Program-made: the position numbers and the translations under genes
Source of the DNA: Mycolicibacterium moriokaense
GTDB taxonomy: Bacteria; Actinomycetota; Actinomycetes; Mycobacteriales; Mycobacteriaceae
Length of the DNA stretch: 64,000 bases
Direction: 5' to 3'
Assembly (NCBI RefSeq): GCF_010726085.1
Contig: NZ_AP022560.1
Span: 1,302,001-1,366,000 of the forward strand
Notes under the pieces: model-generated
What the model saw: only the letters and a program-made list of their open reading frames with translations
What the model was told of the DNA's origin: nothing
Database searches by the model: none
Part shown: positions 24,967-33,046 of the stretch, one piece after another
How the letters are laid out: the number at the start of each line of letters is the position of its first letter
How positions within the stretch are numbered: the stretch's first letter is position 1

Positions 24967-25797
24967 TCACTCGTCGGCGTCGATGACCCGCTGCGACACC
25001 ACCGGTCGTGAGGTCGCCCGGGTGCGCGCCCTGGGACGCCTGCCCGGTAGTGGTATTCGGTCGGCGATGTTGCTCAGCGGGTTGACCACCTGGCTCAACG
25101 TGATGACTGCGTCGTGCAGTGCATCGATCGTCGGCCCCAACGCCTCCAAACCCGGCGTCAGGCGGTTCAAGGTGTCGGCGACATCCGCCAGTTTGAGCAG
25201 CGGCCCGTTCTGGTCGGTCAGCGTGTCGAGCAGCCCGCCCTCGGCAAGCAACCGGTCGGCCACCCCGTCTTCGCGAAGCACCCGTTCGATCAGGCCGTCG
25301 TGGGCCAGGAGTTGATCCGCCAGCCCGCCGGGGGCGATGACCCGAGATATCGCGCCGTCGTCGGTCGTCATCCGGTCCAGCAGCCCGCCTTCCGCGGTCA
25401 CCTGGTCGACGATCCCGCCCGGTGCGAGCGCCCGAGAGATCGCACCGTTCTCTGCGGTGAGCCGGTCCAGCAGCCCGCCTTCCTCGGTCAGCTGATCGAC
25501 GATTCCGCCCGGGCGCAGAAGTCGGTCGAGCGGACCGTTGGGCGCCAGTGCCCTGCCGAGTGGCGCGTCGTCATCCATCAGCCTGGCCAGGCGATTTGCT
25601 CGGTCGACGGCTTCGTCGAGACCCAGCAGTTTCGCGAACGACGCCGACCCGTCGGCGGTCGCCGAATCCGATTCACCTAGGGTGCGCTGGGCGATGCCGA
25701 GGGCGCCGCTGGCCATCGAAAGCCCTGCGTCAGCCATGGCCAGACCGACTCGTACCGGTGCGGTGGCCAGGTCCGTCACGGCTTTCCCCAGGTTCAT
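24967..25797 (-). CDS. Decapeptide-repeat protein (Rv0756c position)
   Basis: A 276-residue protein. Residues 1-78 are an amphipathic helical N-terminus (MNLGKAVTDLATAPVRVGLA). Residues 79-198 are 12 ten-residue units in perfect register, each ending in Gly, consensus (L/I)(L/V)D(R/Q)L(T/L)xxGG. The C-terminal part is a helical segment and a basic tail (GRRPRARTRATSRPVV). No signal peptide is evident. It is divergent from phoP across 94 bp that contains a PhoP-type repeat. By position it matches the M. tuberculosis gene before phoP (from memory), whose function is unknown. The repeat could form a beta-solenoid or a lipid-surface-binding array. Confidence 0.85.
   Translation of the reverse strand: MNLGKAVTDLATAPVRVGLAMADAGLSMASGALGIAQRTLGESDSATADGSASFAKLLGLDEAVDRANRLARLMDDDAPLGRALAPNGPLDRLLRPGGIVDQLTEEGGLLDRLTAENGAISRALAPGGIVDQVTAEGGLLDRMTTDDGAISRVIAPGGLADQLLAHDGLIERVLREDGVADRLLAEGGLLDTLTDQNGPLLKLADVADTLNRLTPGLEALGPTIDALHDAVITLSQVVNPLSNIADRIPLPGRRPRARTRATSRPVVSQRVIDADE
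25204..25563 (-). repeat. 12 tandem decapeptide units (30-bp DNA periodicity)
   Basis: The region encodes residues 79-198 of the adjacent protein. Groups of three units also recur (an A-I-S-R-type, an I-V-D-Q-type and an L-L-D-R-type), so there is a higher-order 90-bp repeat on top of the 30-bp one. Units are diverged in DNA sequence but strictly phased in protein. Confidence 0.85.
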
Positions 25798-25828
25798 TTC
25801 CCCAGTCTATGGACGACGCAAGGCCAAA

Positions 25829-25846
25829 CTCACAGGAAGTACACAG
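25829..25846 (+). promoter_or_regulatory. phoP: Candidate PhoP box (11-bp direct repeat)
   Basis: CTCACAG-GAAG-TACACAG: two 7-base motifs with a 4-base spacer, an 11-bp period. From memory this matches the PhoP binding pattern of M. tuberculosis (TCACAGC-type direct repeats). The site is 46 bases before the phoP ATG and 32 bases from the divergent repeat-protein start, so it could serve autoregulation and control both genes. Confidence 0.6.
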
Positions 25847-25891
25847 TCTTTCGCAAGGAACATCGCAAGCAATCGGGCGGAAAGTGGATGA

Positions 25892-26614
25892 ATGGCGATG
25901 GCTCCTGCACACGAACACACCCCGGAGGCCACGGTCCTCGTGGTAGACGACGAGACCAACATCGTCGAGCTGCTGTCGGTGAGCCTCAAGTTCCAGGGTT
26001 TCGACGTCTACACGGCGTCCAACGGTTCGGCCGCCCTGGACAAGGCACGTGAGGTCAAACCGGACGCGGTGATCCTCGACGTGATGATGCCCGGCATGGA
26101 CGGCTTCGGCGTGCTGCGTCGGCTGCGTGCCGACGGCATCGACGCTCCGGCGCTGTTCCTCACGGCCCGCGATTCGCTGCAGGACAAGATCGCCGGGCTC
26201 ACCCTCGGCGGTGATGACTACGTGACAAAACCGTTCAGCCTCGAAGAGGTGGTCGCCCGGCTGCGGGTGATCCTGCGGCGGTCGGGTCGTGGTGCCGTCG
26301 AGGAGGCGCGCAGTTCCCGGTTGACGTTCGCCGACATCGAACTCGACGAGGACACCCACGAGGTGTGGAAAGCCGGCGAGCCGGTCTCCCTTTCACCTAC
26401 CGAATTCACGCTGCTGCGCTACTTCATCATCAACGCGGGCACCGTGCTGTCGAAGCCGAAGATCCTCGACCACGTCTGGCGCTACGACTTCGGCGGTGAC
26501 GTCAACGTCGTCGAGTCCTACGTGTCGTATCTCCGTCGCAAGATCGACACCGGCGAACAGCGTCTGCTGCACACGTTGCGTGGCGTGGGGTACGTCCTTC
26601 GCGAACCCCGATGA
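25892..26614 (+). CDS. phoP: Two-component response regulator PhoP
   Basis: A 240-residue OmpR-type regulator. The receiver domain carries VLVVDDE (acidic pocket) and the phospho-acceptor Asp63 in ILDVMMPGMDGFG, with the conserved Thr/Lys at FLTAR and VTKPFSLEE. The C-terminal winged helix ends LRGVGYVLREPR. The sequence is nearly identical to what I remember of M. tuberculosis PhoP, the regulator of acid stress, complex lipid and ESX-linked genes, and the downstream phoR-HIT order matches. ATG 25892 is used; ATG 25898 is an alternative. The stop directly abuts the phoR GTG. Confidence 0.97.
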   Translation: MAMAPAHEHTPEATVLVVDDETNIVELLSVSLKFQGFDVYTASNGSAALDKAREVKPDAVILDVMMPGMDGFGVLRRLRADGIDAPALFLTARDSLQDKIAGLTLGGDDYVTKPFSLEEVVARLRVILRRSGRGAVEEARSSRLTFADIELDEDTHEVWKAGEPVSLSPTEFTLLRYFIINAGTVLSKPKILDHVWRYDFGGDVNVVESYVSYLRRKIDTGEQRLLHTLRGVGYVLREPR

Positions 26615-28108
26615 GTGGACGGCACAGATAAGCGCTTGCGAGACGGGCAGAGCGCTGACCTGAACAATGGGCCTGTGGGCGCATTGAGCAGGCGGGGAAT
26701 CCCGCTGCGCGTTGGACTCGTGGCCGCCACCCTGGTGTTGGTGGCGTGCGGCCTGCTCGCCGCGGATGTGGCGGTCACATCGATCCTGCGCCACAGCCTG
26801 AGCAACCGGGTGGACGAGGAACTGCTCGACGCCTCCCGCAGCTGGGCCCAAGCCCCGCGTCAGGTGCCCGCGGAGCCGATGGCGGGGCCCAACCCCGCCC
26901 GCCCGCCGTCGGACTTCTACGTCCGGGGCATCGGTCCCGACGGCCACATCTGGATGGCGGTCAACGACCGTGACGCCGAACCGGCACTGCCTGACTCCAA
27001 TGACGTCGGTCCCGAGCCGGTCACCATCGGTTCGGTCGGCGACTCGGGCGTCCGGTGGCGCGCGATGACGGTGCGCGGTCCGCAGGGCGAACTCACCACC
27101 GTGGCCATCGATCTGTCCGACGTCGAGACGACGCTGCGCGCCCTGACATACGCCCAACTCGGCATCGGGCTGGCCGTGCTGCTCGTGGTTGGCGTGGCGG
27201 GGTATTGGGTCGTGCACCGCAGCCTCCGGCCGCTGGTGGAAGTGGAACGGACCGCTGCGGCGATCGCGGCGGGCCAGCTGGACCGAAGGGTGCCGGAGCG
27301 GGATCCGCGGACCGAGGTCGGCCGATTGTCGCTGGCGCTGAACGGCATGCTCGCCCAGATCCAGACCGCGATCGCGGCGTCGGAGGCGTCCGCTGAGCAG
27401 GCGCGCGGTTCCGAGGAACGGATGCGCCGATTCATCACCGACGCAAGCCACGAGCTACGCACACCGCTGACCACCATCCGCGGTTTCGCTGAGCTGTACC
27501 GCCAAGGTGCCGCGGACAACATCGAGATGCTGATGAGCCGCATCGAAAGTGAGTCGAGCCGGATGGGTCTGCTGGTCGAAGACCTCTTGCTGCTGGCGCG
27601 GCTCGATGCGCAGCGTCCGCTCGATCAGCGGAGGGTTGATCTGCTGGTGTTGGCAAGCGACGCCGTCCACGATGCGCGGTCGATCGCGCCGAAGCGCAGG
27701 ATCACGATGGAGGTCTTCGACGGACCCGGCACCCCCGAAGTACTCGGCGACGAGCCGCGGCTGCGGCAGGTGCTCTCGAACCTGATGTCCAATGCGCTGC
27801 AGCACACACCCGAGACGGCGGATGTCGCTGTGCGGGTGGGAACACAGGACGACACCGCGGTGCTCGAGGTCTGTGACAAGGGCCCGGGTATGAGCGTGGA
27901 AGACGCTCACCGCGTGTTCGAGCGTTTCTACCGCGCGGATTCGTCGCGGGCGCGGGCGAGCGGCGGCACCGGACTGGGGCTCTCGATCGTCGACTCGTTG
28001 GTGCACGCGCACGGCGGCACAGTCAGCGTCACGACCGCGCCGGGCCAAGGTTGCCGGTTCACGGTCAAGCTGCCGCGGATCGCCGACGTGCCCGCCCAGC
28101 TGGGTTGA
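26615..28108 (+). CDS. phoR: Sensor histidine kinase PhoR
   Basis: 497 residues if GTG 26615 is used. TM1 is about residues 31-54, a sensor loop of about 125 residues follows, and TM2 is about 181-200. HAMP follows (HRSLRPLVEVERTAAAIAAG), then HisKA with the phosphorylated His279 in DASHELRTPLTTIRG and HATPase_c with N-box LSNLMSNALQHTP, DKGPGMS, FERFYRAD and GGTGLGLSIV. GTG 26615 immediately follows the phoP stop, so translation is coupled; a downstream GTG before the basic TM1 flank is possible. It phosphorylates PhoP at the inner membrane. Confidence 0.96.
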   Translation: MDGTDKRLRDGQSADLNNGPVGALSRRGIPLRVGLVAATLVLVACGLLAADVAVTSILRHSLSNRVDEELLDASRSWAQAPRQVPAEPMAGPNPARPPSDFYVRGIGPDGHIWMAVNDRDAEPALPDSNDVGPEPVTIGSVGDSGVRWRAMTVRGPQGELTTVAIDLSDVETTLRALTYAQLGIGLAVLLVVGVAGYWVVHRSLRPLVEVERTAAAIAAGQLDRRVPERDPRTEVGRLSLALNGMLAQIQTAIAASEASAEQARGSEERMRRFITDASHELRTPLTTIRGFAELYRQGAADNIEMLMSRIESESSRMGLLVEDLLLLARLDAQRPLDQRRVDLLVLASDAVHDARSIAPKRRITMEVFDGPGTPEVLGDEPRLRQVLSNLMSNALQHTPETADVAVRVGTQDDTAVLEVCDKGPGMSVEDAHRVFERFYRADSSRARASGGTGLGLSIVDSLVHAHGGTVSVTTAPGQGCRFTVKLPRIADVPAQLG

Positions 28109-28111
28109 GCG

Positions 28112-28516
28112 TCAGGGCAATTCGGCCAGTGCGGCCTTGATCCTCGCCTGCGCCTCGTCCAGTGACTCCGGAGACGGGTTGCGGTCGACGTTGGCGAATC
28201 CGAAGTCGGACAGGTTGCGCGCGGGGAACACGTGCACGTGCAGGTGCGGTACCTCGAGACCGGCGATGATCACCCCCGAACGCTCCGTGTCGAAGGCCTT
28301 GCAAACGGCCTTACCGATGCGCTGCGCGACGGCCATCACCTTGTTGAATTCGGCCGGCTCGACGTCCTGCCAGTTGTCGATCTCCGCGCGGGGGACCACC
28401 AACGTGTGGCCCTGGGTCATCGGCTCGATGGTCAGGAAGGCGACGACGTCGTCGTCCTCATAGACGAATCGACCGGGCAGCTCTCCGTTGATGATCTTGG
28501 TGAACACGCTCGCCAT
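28112..28516 (-). CDS. HIT-family nucleotide-binding protein
   Basis: A 134-residue protein from ATG 28516. The start [17 protein letters not shown] and the histidine triad HLHVHVF are the hallmarks of the HIT superfamily. By position and sequence it is the counterpart of M. tuberculosis Rv0759c (memory), next to phoR. HIT proteins hydrolyse nucleotide conjugates such as AMP-lysine or AMP-NH2; the substrate here is not known. It converges on phoR with only 3 bp between stop codons. An in-frame ATG at 28528 is less likely. Confidence 0.93.
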   Translation of the reverse strand: MASVFTKIINGELPGRFVYEDDDVVAFLTIEPMTQGHTLVVPRAEIDNWQDVEPAEFNKVMAVAQRIGKAVCKAFDTERSGVIIAGLEVPHLHVHVFPARNLSDFGFANVDRNPSPESLDEAQARIKAALAELP

Positions 28517-28552
28517 GCCCGTCAGCATAGTGAGGGTGCTCAGGCGCGATTC

Positions 28553-29407
28553 TCAGCGGATGAGGCCGTCCAGTTCCTCGATGCTCCACGGCGGTGAATC
28601 GGCGTGGTCACGATAGCCGATGATCGCCGGCGTCTGACGGTCGAAGCGACCGACGAAACCGCCTGCGGCGATGAAGATCTGGCCCGTCACGCCCTTGGCG
28701 AGATCGCTGGCGAGGTAGGCGTAGATCGGTGCGGCGTACTGGGGCGGCGGCGCGTCGAGCGCGGCCTGGGTACTGGCGTTGTCGAGCAGGCCCCGGCTGT
28801 TCAACTCAGCAATGTGGCTTTCGTACTCCGAGCCCGTGGAAAGCCGCGTCTTGGCGCCGGGGCACACCACGTTCGCCCGCACCCCGTGCTCCTTGAGCTC
28901 CGCCGCGATGGCCATCGTCAGTCCGTTGACGCCGCCCTTACCCGCGGGATACCCGGTGCCGCCGTAGTCGCCGAGATATGCGAACGAGCTGGTGTTGATG
29001 ATCGAACCACCGCCCTGTTCCACCATCTTCGGCGCGGCGGCCCGGCAGGTCTCGAACGTGGTCATCAGGTGTGCGTCGATCAGATCGCGGAACAGCGTGC
29101 TGGTGACTCGCAGAATCGACTCACCCGCGAGCCCGGGCGTGCCCGCGCAGTTGACGAGGATGTCGATGCTGCCGAACTCCTCCACGCACCGCTCGATAAG
29201 CGCGTCGGCGACGTCGGGGTCGGACGGCGAGCCGGGATGGGCGATCGCACCGGCTATCCGTTCGGCGGCCTCGTTCGCGGTGGCGGGGTCGCGTCCGTTC
29301 AGCACGACGCCGGCGCCCTGTGTGGCCAGCAGCTCGGCGACCGCGAGTCCGATGCCGCGGGTGCCGCCGACGACCACGGCGCCCCTGCCGCGGAGTGGTG
29401 CGCTAAT
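28553..29407 (-). CDS. Short-chain dehydrogenase/reductase with ATT start
   Basis: A 284-residue SDR. The NAD(P)-binding motif is GGTRGIG, followed by NCAGTP and INTSSFAYLGDY, and the active-site pair is Y-P-A-G-K (GYPAGKGGVNGL). The coding frame continues upstream of GTG 29377 to ATT 29407 with a typical SDR N-terminus (SAPLRGRGAVVVGG) and AGGAGG nine bases before. No ATG, GTG or TTG exists between the preceding in-frame stop and 29377. ATT overlaps the KSI-like gene's stop (ATTAG). It is probably co-transcribed with that gene. Substrate unknown. Confidence 0.85.
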   Translation of the reverse strand: MSAPLRGRGAVVVGGTRGIGLAVAELLATQGAGVVLNGRDPATANEAAERIAGAIAHPGSPSDPDVADALIERCVEEFGSIDILVNCAGTPGLAGESILRVTSTLFRDLIDAHLMTTFETCRAAAPKMVEQGGGSIINTSSFAYLGDYGGTGYPAGKGGVNGLTMAIAAELKEHGVRANVVCPGAKTRLSTGSEYESHIAELNSRGLLDNASTQAALDAPPPQYAAPIYAYLASDLAKGVTGQIFIAAGGFVGRFDRQTPAIIGYRDHADSPPWSIEELDGLIR

Positions 29408-29846
29408 CGCCCTCGCCCTCCTGAGCGAACGTCATGGCGTCCATGTTCCAGTACCCGCGCAGGTTGGTGATCAGACCGGCGTCGTTCACCTTGTATGTGA
29501 ACACCCCGCGGACGGTGGCAGTGAAGCCGTTCGGGAATCGGGTGCGCAGCACCAGGATGTACGCGATCTCCTTAGGCGAGCTGGACGGGAACGTCGCCTC
29601 GCGGGTGACGGTCAACTGGTTCGGGCCGATGTTGGTGTCGTAGAACGCGGCGACGGCCTCCTTGCCGCGGATCCCGTTGCCGTCCGGGTTGGTGACCGCC
29701 TCGCCGATCGGATCCTCGACGAGGACGTCGTCGGCCATCAGGGCCAGCCACCCTTCCTTGTCACCCGCCTGCACGCATCGCCACGACGCCTCGGACGCGA
29801 TGACTACCGGTGTCTTCTCGATGGTTTCAGTGTTGCTGTCGGACAC
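29403..29846 (-). CDS. NTF2-like ketosteroid-isomerase-family protein (Rv0760c-like)
   Basis: A 147-residue alpha+beta cone-fold protein. Key segments are SEASWRCVQAGDKEGWLALM, VEDPIG and TATVRGVFTYKVNDAGLITN. Its position between adhB and the HIT/phoR block matches M. tuberculosis Rv0760c, described as a steroid-binding relative of ketosteroid isomerase (memory). The mature fold would make a hydrophobic pocket for an isomerase or cyclase. The gene is followed by the SDR at a 4-bp overlap and preceded by the OYE-like gene at 17 bp, so it is part of the adhB operon. Confidence 0.85.
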   Translation of the reverse strand: MSDSNTETIEKTPVVIASEASWRCVQAGDKEGWLALMADDVLVEDPIGEAVTNPDGNGIRGKEAVAAFYDTNIGPNQLTVTREATFPSSSPKEIAYILVLRTRFPNGFTATVRGVFTYKVNDAGLITNLRGYWNMDAMTFAQEGEGD

Positions 29847-29863
29847 GGTGTTTCACTCCTTTG

Positions 29864-31792
29864 TTAGATGGTGCAGGCGGCACGGGCGCCGTCTTCGGTG
29901 GCCTTGCGGATGAGTCCGGCGCCGGTGCAGTCGCCCGCCGCGACGATATGGGTGTCGGGCAGCGCGGCGACGAGCTTCTCGTACAGCTCGGTGTTCGGTT
30001 CGACGGCGCCGGCGACGATGACGGTGTCCGACGGCAGCCGCCGACGGGACCCGCCGCGCGGGGTGAAGACGACGCCGTCCGGTGCGATCCGCTCGACGGA
30101 CACCCGTACGTGCACCGTCACCCCCAACCGGTCAAGGCGGTCCATGTGTTCGGTCTTGCGCTTGTTGCCCACCAGCGGTGCGATGGCCTTGCCCGGCTCC
30201 AGGACGGACACCAAACGGTCACGCGCCGCGAGGAATTCGGCGAGCTCGAGTGCGCCGAGGTCGGCGCCCACGATGGTGACGCGACGCTCTTCGGGGATCG
30301 ACCCCTGCGATATCGCGCGGACGATGTCGCGCGCACTACGCACGTTGGGCAACTCGGATCCTTCGATCGCGGGTGGCACGACGCGCCCGCCGTTGGCCAC
30401 CACCACGGCGTCGGGTCGCAGGTCGACGATATCGTCAGCCGAAAGATTCTGTCCCAGTTCGACGTTGACCGAGCTCTGCGTGATCTCCTGCCTGAGGTAG
30501 TCGAGGAACGGCTCGTTCTCGGGATGCAACAGCGACGCCCACCGCAGCGCACCGCCGGTCTGGTCGTCGCGGTCGAACAGCGTCACCCGGTGACCGCGCT
30601 CGGCGGCGACGCGTGCGGCCTCCATCCCGGCGGGGCCGCCGCCGATCACCACCACCCGCTTCGCGCTGGAAGCCGGTACCACGGCCAGTTCGCGTTCCTT
30701 GCCGGTACGCGGGTTGACCGCGCAGTCGACCGAAAAGCGTTGTTCCATCGCGTCGATGCAGTTCTCGCACGAGATGCAGCGCCGGATGCGGTGCGTCTGC
30801 CCGGCCGCCACCTTTGCGGGCAGCTCCGGATCGGCCAGCATGGGCCGGGCCATCGCGATGAAATCCGCCCTGCCGTCGGCGAGAATCTGCTCGGCGCGGG
30901 CGGGGTCGTGGATACGGCCGACGGCGATCACGGGTACATCGACGACCTCCTTGACCGCCGCGGCAGCGCCGACGTTGAGCGCGTCGCCGTCGTCGGCCGC
31001 GTTGACCATGCCGGTCACCAGTCGATCGATCACTCCGCCGCTGACGTGGAACGCGTCGACACCCGCTGCTACCAGCTCCGGTGCCACCAGCGCGGTTTCG
31101 AACATCGGCCGGCCGCCGGCCACACGCTCATAGCCGGAGATGCGGAGCGTGATGGGCAGTGCGTCGCCGATCTCGGACCGGATCGCGGCGAGCGCGTCGA
31201 GCACCACACGGATACGGCCCGACACCGAGTCGCCGCGGTAGTCGTCGGTGCGGCGGTTGCGCTGCGGGGCGAGAAACGAGCCGAGGAACATGTAGCCGTG
31301 CGCGGCATGCAGTTCGATACCGTCGTACCCCGCTTCGGCCGCGCGCCGCACCGCCCGCTTGAACAGATCGAAGACCTCGACCAACTGTTCGCGCGTGACC
31401 TCCGCCGACGGCCTGCCGGTCAGGTACGACGGAATCACCGACGGGCCGATCGACGTCACGCCGTACATCTCCGGCCCGAGCCCGTCGGGCCCGGCATGCA
31501 CGATCTGCGGCTGGATCTTGGCGCCGTGTTCGTGCACCACGTCGACCAGCGCGCGATGCGCGTCGACCGCCTCGTCGGTGGCCAGGTGCAGCCCGCCCGG
31601 TGTCTCGGGGTGCCGATGGTCGATGCCGGTCGCGCCGACGGTGATCAATCCGACGCCGCCCGCCGCGCGCGCGGCGAAGTAGTCGCGGGTGCGCGGGGAC
31701 GGCAGCCCTTCGGGTGTGCCGTACAGGGTCTCCATCGGCGACATCACCATGCGATTGCGCAGCGACATCGCGCCGATCCTGCCCGGCGCCAA
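29864..31792 (-). CDS. Old-yellow-enzyme/2,4-dienoyl-CoA reductase-like flavoprotein
   Basis: A 642-residue two-domain enzyme. The N-terminal FMN TIM barrel is LAPGRIGAMSLRNRMVMSPM and later GYDGIELHAAHGYMFLGSFL. The 4Fe-4S cluster Cys residues are in RRCISCENC and SVDCAVNP. The C-terminal FAD/NAD domain has VVVIGGGPAGMEAAR and VAAGDCTGAG. It resembles FadH-type 2,4-dienoyl-CoA reductases. TTG 31792 is the only standard start, yet the frame runs upstream through YPNLL, which is homologous to the family N-terminus. An ATA at 31813 or reading from the previous TAG are alternatives. It follows adhB directly. Confidence 0.88.
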   Translation of the reverse strand: MAPGRIGAMSLRNRMVMSPMETLYGTPEGLPSPRTRDYFAARAAGGVGLITVGATGIDHRHPETPGGLHLATDEAVDAHRALVDVVHEHGAKIQPQIVHAGPDGLGPEMYGVTSIGPSVIPSYLTGRPSAEVTREQLVEVFDLFKRAVRRAAEAGYDGIELHAAHGYMFLGSFLAPQRNRRTDDYRGDSVSGRIRVVLDALAAIRSEIGDALPITLRISGYERVAGGRPMFETALVAPELVAAGVDAFHVSGGVIDRLVTGMVNAADDGDALNVGAAAAVKEVVDVPVIAVGRIHDPARAEQILADGRADFIAMARPMLADPELPAKVAAGQTHRIRRCISCENCIDAMEQRFSVDCAVNPRTGKERELAVVPASSAKRVVVIGGGPAGMEAARVAAERGHRVTLFDRDDQTGGALRWASLLHPENEPFLDYLRQEITQSSVNVELGQNLSADDIVDLRPDAVVVANGGRVVPPAIEGSELPNVRSARDIVRAISQGSIPEERRVTIVGADLGALELAEFLAARDRLVSVLEPGKAIAPLVGNKRKTEHMDRLDRLGVTVHVRVSVERIAPDGVVFTPRGGSRRRLPSDTVIVAGAVEPNTELYEKLVAALPDTHIVAAGDCTGAGLIRKATEDGARAACTI

Positions 31793-31819
31793 CAGGTTTG
31801 GATACCCGCTTATTGCGGG

Positions 31820-32950
31820 CTACCGATCCTCGTCGGTATAGCGGATCACGCCGCGGATGTTGCGGCCCTGCAGCATGTCCTGGTAGCCGTCGTTGATCTG
31901 TTCCAGCTTGTACTGCCGGGTCACCATGTCGTCGAGGTTGAGCTTGCCCGCCTTGTACATCGACAGCAGCTGCGGGATGTCGAAGTGCGGGTTACCGCCG
32001 CCGAAGATGGTGCCCTGCAGGTTCTTCTGCATCAGGGTCAGCAGCGACAGGTTCAGCTTCACATCCGTCTCCGCCATGTTGGCGACGGCGGTCACCACGC
32101 AGGTGCCGCCCTTGGACGTGCAGTTGAGGTAGTTGTCGATGTCCTCGCCCTTGAGCTCACCGGTGGTGATGATCGTCTTCTTCGCCATCAGGCCTGCGGT
32201 GACCTCGGCGATGCCGGCCATCGCGGCGAAGACGTCGGGATAGACGTGGGTGGCGCCGAACTTGAGCGCCTGATCGCGCTTCCACTCGACCGGGTCGACG
32301 GCGAAGATGTGACGGGCGCCGGCGTTCACCGCACCCTGCAGCGCACCCATCCCAACGCCGCCGATGCCGAAGATCGCGACGTCCTCACCCGGGCGGATGT
32401 CCGCACTGCGCACGGCCGAGCCGTAGCCGGTGGTGACACCGCAGCCGACGAGGCAGGCCACCTCGAACGGGATGGACGGGTCGATCTTCACGACCGAGCT
32501 CTTGTGCACGACCATGTACGGGCTGAACGTGCCGAGCAGCGTCATCGGGATGACCGGCTTGCCGTCGGCGGTGTGCACCCGGTGGGTGCCGTCGGACACC
32601 GAGGTGCCGGTGAGCAGCAGCGCGCCCAGGTCGCAGAGGTTGCGCTGTCCGCTCTGACAGGTCGGACACTCACCGCAGGACGGGATGAACGAGAGCACCA
32701 CGTGGTCGCCGGGTGCGACGTTCTCGACGCCGGGGCCCACCTCGAGCACGATGCCCGCGCCCTCGTGTCCGCCCAGCACCGGGAAGCCGGCCATCGGGAT
32801 GTCCCCGGTGACCAGGTGATGGTCGGAGTGGCACATGCCAGACGCTTCCATCTGGATCTTGACCTCGTCTTTGACGGGGTCGCCGATCTCGATTTCCTCG
32901 ATCGACCACGGCTGGTTGAAGTCGTAGATCAGAGCGCCTTTTGTCTTCAT
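31820..32950 (-). CDS. adhB: Zinc alcohol dehydrogenase of the NDMA-dependent type (adhB position)
   Basis: 376 residues from ATG 32950 (an upstream ATG at 32956 is in frame). The catalytic zinc ligands lie in GMCHSDHH and GGHEGAG; the structural zinc quartet is CGECPTCQSGQRNLC; the NAD Rossmann motif is IFGIGGVGMGALQG. Extra loop features, with the NPHFDIPQLLSMYKAGKLNL block, are typical of the mycothiol/NDMA-dependent class. It matches M. tuberculosis Rv0761c (memory). The gene lies 97 bp after the NTF2-like gene, so it may have its own promoter; an inverted repeat is in that gap. Confidence 0.93.
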   Translation of the reverse strand: MKTKGALIYDFNQPWSIEEIEIGDPVKDEVKIQMEASGMCHSDHHLVTGDIPMAGFPVLGGHEGAGIVLEVGPGVENVAPGDHVVLSFIPSCGECPTCQSGQRNLCDLGALLLTGTSVSDGTHRVHTADGKPVIPMTLLGTFSPYMVVHKSSVVKIDPSIPFEVACLVGCGVTTGYGSAVRSADIRPGEDVAIFGIGGVGMGALQGAVNAGARHIFAVDPVEWKRDQALKFGATHVYPDVFAAMAGIAEVTAGLMAKKTIITTGELKGEDIDNYLNCTSKGGTCVVTAVANMAETDVKLNLSLLTLMQKNLQGTIFGGGNPHFDIPQLLSMYKAGKLNLDDMVTRQYKLEQINDGYQDMLQGRNIRGVIRYTDEDR

Positions 32951-32972
32951 CCGCATGTGCCTTCCGTTAGAG

Positions 32973-32990
32973 CTAGTGAGGCCAGACTAG
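32973..32990. promoter_or_regulatory. Inverted repeat upstream of adhB
   Basis: CTAGT-N8-ACTAG, a five-base perfect inverted repeat located 22-40 bases before the adhB start. It falls at a position fitting an operator or transcription start zone. Only the symmetry supports it. Confidence 0.3.
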
Positions 32991-33046
32991 AGCCATTAGT
33001 TAGATAGGTCACGGCCACCCCCAATCAACTGCTTGGTGGCCGCAAA

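Noticed and set aside
24967..25797. CRISPR-like or minisatellite array
   Set aside because: The repeats are coding in strict ten-residue phase and diverged in DNA; there are no spacers.
24100..25797. Integrated prophage or genomic island at tRNA-Thr
   Set aside because: Only one HNH gene is present; there is no integrase, no structural genes and no direct repeat of the tRNA end that I could find.
31792..31820. Firm call of stop-codon read-through between adhB and the OYE gene
   Set aside because: Same frame and no standard upstream start, but nothing such as a structure near the TAG supports read-through; kept only as an option.
29810..33007. A 1065-codon plus-strand open frame over the OYE and adhB genes
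   Set aside because: His/Arg/Asp-rich antisense shadow of well-supported minus-strand genes; no domain structure.
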